Positions 58,323 to 64,000 of a stretch of 64,000 nt of DNA are shown in pieces (position 1 is the stretch's first letter; each line of letters opens with the position of its first letter). The notes beneath the pieces are model-generated. The model saw nothing but the letters and a program-made list of their open reading frames with translations. It did no database searches and had not been told where the DNA came from. Origin of the DNA: Elusimicrobia bacterium RIFCSPLOWO2_02_FULL_39_32 (GTDB lineage: Bacteria; Elusimicrobiota; Elusimicrobia; 2-02-FULL-39-32); assembly GCA_001800135.1 (NCBI GenBank), contig MGUU01000010.1:51696-115695 (forward strand), given 5' to 3'. Position numbers and translations under genes: made by a program.

Positions 58323-59040
58323 AGTTGCTCTTGTCACTGGCAGCGCAAAACGAGTTGGCAAAACAATTGCCCTTGCTCTTGCCAAAAGAGGCGCAAATCT
58401 CATTATTCACTATAAAAATTCTAAAAAAGAGGCTGAAAAAACTGTTCTTGAAATTAAAAAGATTGGAAGGAAAGCCTGCGCGCTTAAAGCAGACCTGGCA
58501 TCCAGCCAAGACTGCTTGCAAATGGTAAAAGAAGCTTTGGCAATTTTTGGACGCATTGATATCTTGGTGAACTCAGCCTCAGTTTATGAAGAAGCTAGAT
58601 TTGGGGAGATCAGAGAAGAGCTTTGGGATCAGCATTTAAACACAAATTTAAAAGCCCCTTTTTTCCTTTCTCAGGCAGTCTCTAAAGGGATGTTAAAAAA
58701 TAAATCTGGTAAAATTATTAATATTATTGATTCAGATATTCATAAGCCTTACAAACATTATTTGCCTTATTTAGTTTCAAAATCTGGGATGGCAGGGTTA
58801 ACCTATTGCCTGGCCAAAGAACTTGCGCCTTATGTCCAAGTGAATGGAATCTCTCCTGGACCTGTGCTTTTACAAAAAGATTGGGGTCCAAAAATAAAAG
58901 CAGCCATTTTAAAGGTGACCCCTTTAAAAAAAATTGGCTCTCCAGAAGATATTGCCAATGCGGTTTTATTCTGCATTGAAGGTACGGATTTTATGACAGG
59001 AGCCATTATTCCAATAGATGGAGGACAGCATATTGAATAA
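58306..59040 (+). CDS. Short-chain dehydrogenase, pteridine-reductase-like (FolM/PTR1 type)
   Basis: This 244-residue SDR has the nucleotide motif TGSAKRVGKTIA; the TGxxxRxG form is characteristic of pteridine reductases rather than general SDRs. The catalytic motif is YLVSK (Tyr and Lys), and YPxP-like ISPGPVLL follows. It probably reduces a dihydropterin or related pteridine with NADPH; this fits its place between queC and queD, whose pathway passes through a carboxy-tetrahydropterin. The reaction is inferred. It overlaps queC by 17 nt and the next gene by 23 nt. Confidence 0.8.
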   Translation: MQLKNRVALVTGSAKRVGKTIALALAKRGANLIIHYKNSKKEAEKTVLEIKKIGRKACALKADLASSQDCLQMVKEALAIFGRIDILVNSASVYEEARFGEIREELWDQHLNTNLKAPFFLSQAVSKGMLKNKSGKIINIIDSDIHKPYKHYLPYLVSKSGMAGLTYCLAKELAPYVQVNGISPGPVLLQKDWGPKIKAAILKVTPLKKIGSPEDIANAVLFCIEGTDFMTGAIIPIDGGQHIE

Positions 59041-59872
59041 GGTTCTTCCAGAAGAAAAGATTTCAAAATATGATGGAATTTTAGCGCATTTTTATGATTT
59101 AGATCACAACTGGCGGGATTATAATAAACAAATAGATCTGATTAAATCTTTATTCTCCAGCCAAGAGCTTAAGAAAAAAATAAAAATTTTAGAACTTTGC
59201 TGTGGTTCTGGAACTCACACGCTTTTCTTAAGCCAAGCAGGATTTGAGGTTTTAGGAGTAGATCATTCTCTTGAGTTAATTCGGCAAGCCAAAATAAAAA
59301 GTGAAAAAGAAAAAGTTTTTCCTTTATTTAAGCAAGGCGATATTTTTAGTTTGCAAGATGATCCCAATTTTTATCATCATTTTGATTGCGTGCTTTTATT
59401 AGGTTGGACACTTTCCATTCAATCTTTATATGAAAGATTCACTAAAATTTTAGAGCTTGCGAACTTTGTTTTAAAAGAAAAAGGTTTTTTTATTTTTGAT
59501 ATTATCTTAGATAAAAATTTTAATCCAAATTCTACTCAACCATTAGTTTATGAAACTCAAGATGGAATGAGAGGAACTTTACAAATCCGATCCAAGGAAA
59601 ATACGGCTAAAAGGACCATGGATTTTGAGTATCAATGGAAGATTGACAAAGGAGATGGATCTGGCGAACAATTTTTTTCAGTGAATGAAGCTCTAGCAAT
59701 TGTAGAGAGAGAAGATGTTCTTTTAAAAGTCAGCTCTTTTAAAGATCAATTTGAGATCCTGCATGAGTTAAGCGGTTATTCGCTTAACACTATTCACAAA
59801 AAGGGAGATAAAAATTTAGTGATGGTTTTAAGGAAAACTTTATCTTCTGACGTTTTATCAGAGACTGCGTGA
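59018..59872 (+). CDS. Class I SAM-dependent methyltransferase
   Basis: This 284-residue methyltransferase carries motif I LELCCGSGTHTLFLSQ, with motif post-I LGVDHSLELI. The next block, HHFDCVLLLGWTLSIQ, is the acidic/hydrophobic strand typical of the Methyltransf_25/11 group. A start at TTG 59033 with GGAGGA 7 nt upstream is an alternative to ATG 59018. The substrate is unknown; lying between a pteridine-reductase-like gene and queD, a pterin or deazapurine substrate is possible but unproven. Confidence 0.8.
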   Translation: MEDSILNKVLPEEKISKYDGILAHFYDLDHNWRDYNKQIDLIKSLFSSQELKKKIKILELCCGSGTHTLFLSQAGFEVLGVDHSLELIRQAKIKSEKEKVFPLFKQGDIFSLQDDPNFYHHFDCVLLLGWTLSIQSLYERFTKILELANFVLKEKGFFIFDIILDKNFNPNSTQPLVYETQDGMRGTLQIRSKENTAKRTMDFEYQWKIDKGDGSGEQFFSVNEALAIVEREDVLLKVSSFKDQFEILHELSGYSLNTIHKKGDKNLVMVLRKTLSSDVLSETA

Positions 59873-59915
59873 AAAATTTTGGGAGAAGTCCTTTTGAATG
59901 ATAGGAGGAATTAGT

Positions 59916-60320
59916 ATGTTTTCAGTGACGAAAATTATTTCTTTTTGTTATGGACATCGTTTATTAAATTATTCAGGCAAATGTAAATATCTTCATGGGC
60001 ACAATGGCAAGGCAGAAATTTTTTTGCAAAGCGAAAAATTAGACCCAAGAGGAATGGTTATTGATTTTTCTGATATTAAAGAATTAATTGGTTCTTTTAT
60101 TGAGCAGAAGTTAGATCATAAAGTGCTGCTTTCCAAGGATGATCTTTTGATCCCATTTTTAGAAAAACTAAATGAGCCGTTTTTTTTAATGGATGAAAAT
60201 CCTACAGCGGAAAACATCGCAAAACTCATTTTTAATTTTGCTAGATCTAAAAACCTGCCTGTAGTTTCAGTAAAGCTCTGGGAAACCGAAACCTCTTTTG
60301 CGGTTTACAGAAAGGATTAA
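59916..60320 (+). CDS. queD: 6-Carboxy-5,6,7,8-tetrahydropterin synthase
   Basis: QueD converts dihydroneopterin triphosphate to carboxy-tetrahydropterin. The start is ATG 59916 with AGGAGGA 6 nt upstream, giving 134 residues. The zinc ligands His14 (in YGHRL), His27 and His29 (in LHGHNGK) and the conserved Cys23 (in SGKCKYLHGH) are present; DFSDIK and the LDHK...NPTAENIAKLIF block complete the family pattern. It ends WETETSFAVYRKD, with the expected Glu. With queC it marks a queuosine/preQ0 locus. Confidence 0.92.
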   Translation: MFSVTKIISFCYGHRLLNYSGKCKYLHGHNGKAEIFLQSEKLDPRGMVIDFSDIKELIGSFIEQKLDHKVLLSKDDLLIPFLEKLNEPFFLMDENPTAENIAKLIFNFARSKNLPVVSVKLWETETSFAVYRKD

Positions 60321-60340
60321 TTTATCAGAAATATTCGTTT

Positions 60341-62431
60341 ATGAATTATTCTGGTAGAATTTTTTCTAATCTAATCTTAAGTTTGGCCATTGGCATAACC
60401 ATAACCTTATTTTTTCAGGTTTTGAAAGTTCCTTGGCCACCCTTAAAGGAATTATTTGCTGTTTGGAGTAGCGGAAATTATTGGTCATTGATAGCAACTT
60501 CTTTCAATGATTTTCTTTTTTTTAAGGGAGCCTACCTACAATATTTATGGGGAGTTCTTGTCTATTTTTCAATGACTGCTCTTATTTTAAGAATAGGCAA
60601 GGTTTGGCTTGGTAAATTAGACTTAAGGATTCAGGGATGGACGAGTTCCTTATCTCTCTTGGTTCAATGGACTTTGGGAACTGCTACGATGAGTTTAATC
60701 TGGTTTTTCCTTTGTTTATTTGGGACACTCTCATCCAAATGCGCACTCCTTTTATTTTTTTGTGGTCTGATCTTTGGTTGCATATATACATATGAATTTT
60801 TTAAGAAATCAAAATGGAGTTTATCATGGATTGCTCAATATTCTACTCTTGAAAGGACGATGTTATTTATTATCTTGGGCATGCTTTTTGTTTATTTATT
60901 TCCTGCTTTTGTTCCTGAATCATGGTTTGATGCCTTAGTTTATCATTTAGGATTGCCTTCCTATTATATTGCGAATAAGGAATTTGTTCCCAGCCCCTAT
61001 AATATTTTTTCATACCTGAATCAAAATAGTGAAATGCTTTTTCTTTGGTCTTTATTGATGAAGTCAGAAGTTGCTTTAAAGCTTTTAAATTGGACCTTTT
61101 TAGTTATGACCTTAGTTGCAGTCTATACTTTTGTTAAGATATTTTCAGATATCTATTGCGGGTTAGTGGCAGTTTTATTCGTATTAATGATGCCCATAGT
61201 TACGTTTCAAGCTCAGGTGGCTGGCAATGATTTACAGATGGCTCTTCAACTACTCACAGGCTGGATATTATCGCTTGTACCTTTTTTATTTTTAAAATTT
61301 AGTGATGGAGAAGATCATCCTAAAGAATTATTTAGGGTACTGTTTTTAAGCGGATGTTCCTATGGAGCTAGCTTTGGCACAAAATATAATGCTCTAGTTA
61401 CAGTTTTTTGTTGTTTTATGGGATCTTTTATTTTAGTCCTTAGGAATTTTGGATTTCGAAAATTAGTTAAATGGTTTTTACCTTGTTTAATAGGTTTTTC
61501 AATTTTTAGCGCGCCTTGGATGCTAAGAAATTTTTTTTACACCGGTAACCCAGTTTATCCTTTTGTTCAAAAAGTTTTTAACAAATCTTATGTAAAACCA
61601 TGGCATAGTTCAGAGAATACCATAGGAACAGGAGAAAAATCCAAAGGAACCGGAGTCCTTTTAGATTTAAAACAGTTTTTTCGAGAGACTATTGGAATGG
61701 TGCAAGGAACTCCCACCTATCAGGTTGGATGGATTTTTGGTATGTTTTTAGTGACATTCATTTCATTTTTTTATAAAGAGAGGTTTATAGTTCAGATGAC
61801 CTTTCTGATCTCATTAGCTAGTTTTGTGATTCTATCTTTTCAAGTTCTTACTCCAAGGTATCTTTTAATTTCTTATTTGTTAATTACAATGTGCATGGCG
61901 ACTAATCTTATAAATTTTTCAAGCTCATCTATCTTAAGAGGGTTAATTTTTATTTTTATTTTTTCCAATGTTTTTTTTCATGGTTTTATAGAAATTTTTT
62001 TAGTCAAGAATATGCATAGTTTCACCCTTTTAACTTTAGGAGCAACACCGGAACGTTTTGAACTCCCCACCTCGGATATTGTGATGATCAATCACTGGAT
62101 GAAGAAAAACAGCACAGACCAAACGAGAGTTTTAATGATGGGGATCGCGATGCCCTACCCTTTTGAGAAACCATTTCTTTACAGTTCCCCTCTAGATGTG
62201 CAGTATATAGATGAAGCTTTAGATCGCTGTAGTTCTCCTTTAGAGTTAAAACAATTTCTTGAAGATTCTGGATTTCATTATATCCTTTACAGTGATTTAT
62301 GGAGCGCTTATATTAACTCCACTCATTCTAAGATGACACAGGAAAAAATTGATGTTTTAAAAGCTTTTTTTAAGGAATATTTAACTTTGCTCAACTCTCA
62401 AAATAAGCTCAAGTTATTCAAAATAATATGA
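60341..62431 (+). CDS. Multi-span membrane protein, GT-C glycosyltransferase-like
   Basis: This 696-residue protein has about a dozen predicted membrane helices. An early loop with SWFDALVYHLGLPSYYIAN (W-x-D-A-x-x-Y-H) resembles the first periplasmic loop of GT-C (ArnT/PMT/GT39-like) transferases, and SFGTKYNALVTVF and PWMLRNFFYTGNPVYPFV match motifs widespread in such proteins, usually read as lipid-linked-sugar mannosyl- or glycosyltransferases. The C-terminal ~150 residues form a soluble periplasmic-type domain. It is followed with a 4-nt overlap by a second membrane protein, and preceded by queD after 20 nt without a clear terminator, so it may belong to the same transcript. Confidence 0.75.
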   Translation: MNYSGRIFSNLILSLAIGITITLFFQVLKVPWPPLKELFAVWSSGNYWSLIATSFNDFLFFKGAYLQYLWGVLVYFSMTALILRIGKVWLGKLDLRIQGWTSSLSLLVQWTLGTATMSLIWFFLCLFGTLSSKCALLLFFCGLIFGCIYTYEFFKKSKWSLSWIAQYSTLERTMLFIILGMLFVYLFPAFVPESWFDALVYHLGLPSYYIANKEFVPSPYNIFSYLNQNSEMLFLWSLLMKSEVALKLLNWTFLVMTLVAVYTFVKIFSDIYCGLVAVLFVLMMPIVTFQAQVAGNDLQMALQLLTGWILSLVPFLFLKFSDGEDHPKELFRVLFLSGCSYGASFGTKYNALVTVFCCFMGSFILVLRNFGFRKLVKWFLPCLIGFSIFSAPWMLRNFFYTGNPVYPFVQKVFNKSYVKPWHSSENTIGTGEKSKGTGVLLDLKQFFRETIGMVQGTPTYQVGWIFGMFLVTFISFFYKERFIVQMTFLISLASFVILSFQVLTPRYLLISYLLITMCMATNLINFSSSSILRGLIFIFIFSNVFFHGFIEIFLVKNMHSFTLLTLGATPERFELPTSDIVMINHWMKKNSTDQTRVLMMGIAMPYPFEKPFLYSSPLDVQYIDEALDRCSSPLELKQFLEDSGFHYILYSDLWSAYINSTHSKMTQEKIDVLKAFFKEYLTLLNSQNKLKLFKII

Positions 62432-64000
62432 GCCAGCCGAATCAAAAAAATCAGACTTTTTCAAAATTCGCTTTTTTTGGCGCTCTCATTTGCCTCCTTT
62501 TTTTTATTCTCTATTGGTCATGGATTTTAATCTTTCATCTTTCTGAGCGAGCGCTGAATAGAGCGGATAATCTTGTTTATGCGCAAAATGCAGCACAGTC
62601 AGCACAGTTTCTTTTAAGTGGTTTTTGGATACAGTGGATGGGCAGTTTTATGCAGGATAATGCGGCAAAACCAATAACAAACGCATTGATCTCTTTAGCT
62701 TTTTTCCTATTTAAAGGAGGGTTAAGCACCTATTATCTTGGCATGAGTTGTTTAATCATATTATTTTTTTTAATTTCCACAATGGTTCTAAAGCGTCATT
62801 TTGGAGCCACAGTTGCCTTATTTTATTCTGTTTTTTTACTGAGCTCTAATTTGATCCTTGAATATAGTTTAGATGGTGGTCATAACTGGGTAGGTCAGTT
62901 TTTTCTTTGGATCGCATTCCTATTCGTTCCTTTTACAGGCGGCTGGAAATGGTTTAGAACTTTTTTTATTGGTTTTTTTATTTCCATGTCTCTTATGGCC
63001 AGCATTCACCTTTTGCCTTTTACTCTCTGGTTTTTAATTTGTTCTATTTTTTATCAGTGGAAAAGTTCTGATGGGAAAAATAGTGTTTCAACTAGAACCT
63101 TTCACAGACCGCTTATTTTTCTTTTTTTGGGGCTATTAACCCTCCCCTCTATTTTAGTGGCTTTAACGCACTCTATCGCGCAAAAATCATATCTTGAAAT
63201 TTTGATATATCAAATAAATAATTCTTCATCAAGCGCAAAGAGTTTTTATAGTGATCCTTATTATTTTTTTAATTTTCTGACCAAGGGAGAATCCTACACT
63301 TTTTTATTAGTTTGCTTCATAGGATTTTTATTTGGATCTATTTCGATTTTGAGGAGAATAAAAGAGCACAAGGTTAAATTTTTAGAAGTTATGTTTGTTA
63401 CTACTTTTTTATTTTTTCTGCTTTTTATGGAGTTTTCAGGAGCTTTGAAATTAGGCAGAATTTATTTGCCAGCTCTGCCATTTTTCTTTGCAGCTTCTGC
63501 GATTGGGATGAGTGAATTAATCCATAAAATAAGTTCGTTGAAATTAAAAATTTGCATAGTCTCTCTCTTATTGGGGAGCACAACTATTTTTGGGTTCATA
63601 AGACAAAAAAAGACAAAAGATGCTTTTTTTGCTGGAAAGCATTTAATGCCGTTTTTAATTCAAAATAGGATTTCCCCTCAAGATTTGATAGTGGTTGGGG
63701 TTCATTATCCTTATTCCTATCTAGGAGGAGAAGAAAAGTTCGTTCCTTATCTTCGTTCTGGGCTTAAAAGAGAGATTAAAACTGGAGAGGAATTAGTTTT
63801 CTTAAGTTATTTTTCAACCTGGCTTTGGCAGGATTTTTTAGAAGAAGAAAATAAGTTGGGTATCTCAAGACCAGAAGATGTTGTGCCAGTTAAAAAGATT
63901 TTTAATTCAAGGGAGCCCTATCAAGAAGTAGGCGGGGTGGAAAATATTGATTTCCAGATATTTTCAAATGAAGCGATTTATGACTTGGTTATGAAAAAAA
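62428..64000 (+). CDS. Multi-span membrane protein, partial (continues beyond right edge)
   Basis: This frame is open from ATG 62428 to the window end, 524 codons. The ATG overlaps the previous stop (ATGA). At least ten hydrophobic segments are visible, from about residue 12 (FAFFGALICLLFFILYW) on, then a soluble stretch with SREPYQEVGGVENIDFQIF near the edge. The architecture and coupling suggest a partner of the preceding GT-C-like protein, perhaps another glycosyltransferase or a dolichyl-type membrane enzyme, but I see no diagnostic loop. The N-terminal ~8 residues (SQPNQKNQ) are polar and precede the first helix. Confidence 0.7.
   Translation, partial: MSQPNQKNQTFSKFAFFGALICLLFFILYWSWILIFHLSERALNRADNLVYAQNAAQSAQFLLSGFWIQWMGSFMQDNAAKPITNALISLAFFLFKGGLSTYYLGMSCLIILFFLISTMVLKRHFGATVALFYSVFLLSSNLILEYSLDGGHNWVGQFFLWIAFLFVPFTGGWKWFRTFFIGFFISMSLMASIHLLPFTLWFLICSIFYQWKSSDGKNSVSTRTFHRPLIFLFLGLLTLPSILVALTHSIAQKSYLEILIYQINNSSSSAKSFYSDPYYFFNFLTKGESYTFLLVCFIGFLFGSISILRRIKEHKVKFLEVMFVTTFLFFLLFMEFSGALKLGRIYLPALPFFFAASAIGMSELIHKISSLKLKICIVSLLLGSTTIFGFIRQKKTKDAFFAGKHLMPFLIQNRISPQDLIVVGVHYPYSYLGGEEKFVPYLRSGLKREIKTGEELVFLSYFSTWLWQDFLEEENKLGISRPEDVVPVKKIFNSREPYQEVGGVENIDFQIFSNEAIYDLVMKK

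Noticed and set aside
1..64000. CRISPR array or prophage
   Set aside because: No regularly spaced identical repeats with unique spacers, no cas genes, and no phage structural or integrase genes were seen.

Overview
The window is AT-rich, gene-dense bacterial DNA with short intergenic gaps. Many adjacent genes overlap by 4 bp. It looks like a Gram-negative, free-living or loosely host-associated lineage outside the well-studied phyla: there are OmpA-like and PorV/PorQ-like outer-membrane proteins, lipoprotein signals, very large secreted proteins, a GH57/DUF4912 polysaccharide module and a MEMO-family gene. The combination, and the style of the giant proteins, reminds me most of Omnitrophota (former candidate phylum OP3). 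That is an impression from gene content, not a phylogenetic result.

Layout. (i) 1-5374, minus strand: an operon-like run pcm (as a lipoprotein), secreted hypothetical, sppA, Yip1-like membrane protein, MEMO-family protein, and an asparagine synthetase cut by the left edge. (ii) 5375-12519, plus: a structured leader, a 2027-codon exported protein (TraB/TIKI-like signatures, an internal lipobox-like segment, three beta-rich repeats, membrane segments, an unknown C-terminus), then a small secreted protein. (iii) 12547-20989, plus: a tightly packed cluster of glycosyltransferase, HAD hydrolase, nucleotidyltransferase, ATP-grasp, class III aminotransferase, Gfo/Idh/MocA oxidoreductase, CDP-alcohol phosphotransferase and myo-inositol-1-phosphate synthase. 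I read it as synthesis of an inositol-phosphate-based, perhaps aminated, headgroup or conjugate. (iv) 21051-27598, minus: a hypothetical gene, tRNA-Arg(CCG), alaS, and a glycogen-type module of Ig-like protein, GH57 branching enzyme and DUF4912 protein. (v) 27599-34858, plus: a divergent promoter, a long leader, a ~1900-residue TIG/Fn3/FlgD-Ig secreted protein, a PorV/PorQ-like outer-membrane protein and a strong terminator. (vi) 34938-53392: a methyltransferase, a secreted hypothetical, purH and recX; then bcp, an alcohol dehydrogenase, nfo, a ferredoxin and ligA; then a long minus-strand run smc - phosphoesterase - ompA - ribD - ribE - ribBA - ribH - nusB. (vii) 53393-56733: upstream of smc lie two adjacent foldback elements, one a ~174-bp near-complete palindrome; beyond them are comEA and comEC and a terminator. 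(viii) 56772-64000: a DUF4160/DUF2442 pair, a queC - pteridine-reductase-like - methyltransferase - queD cluster, and two GT-C-like membrane proteins, the last cut by the right edge.

The items most worth following up are the palindromic element family upstream of smc, the inositol-centred biosynthetic cluster, and the giant fusion-like protein whose leader carries a duplicated start context around an intrinsic-terminator-like hairpin.
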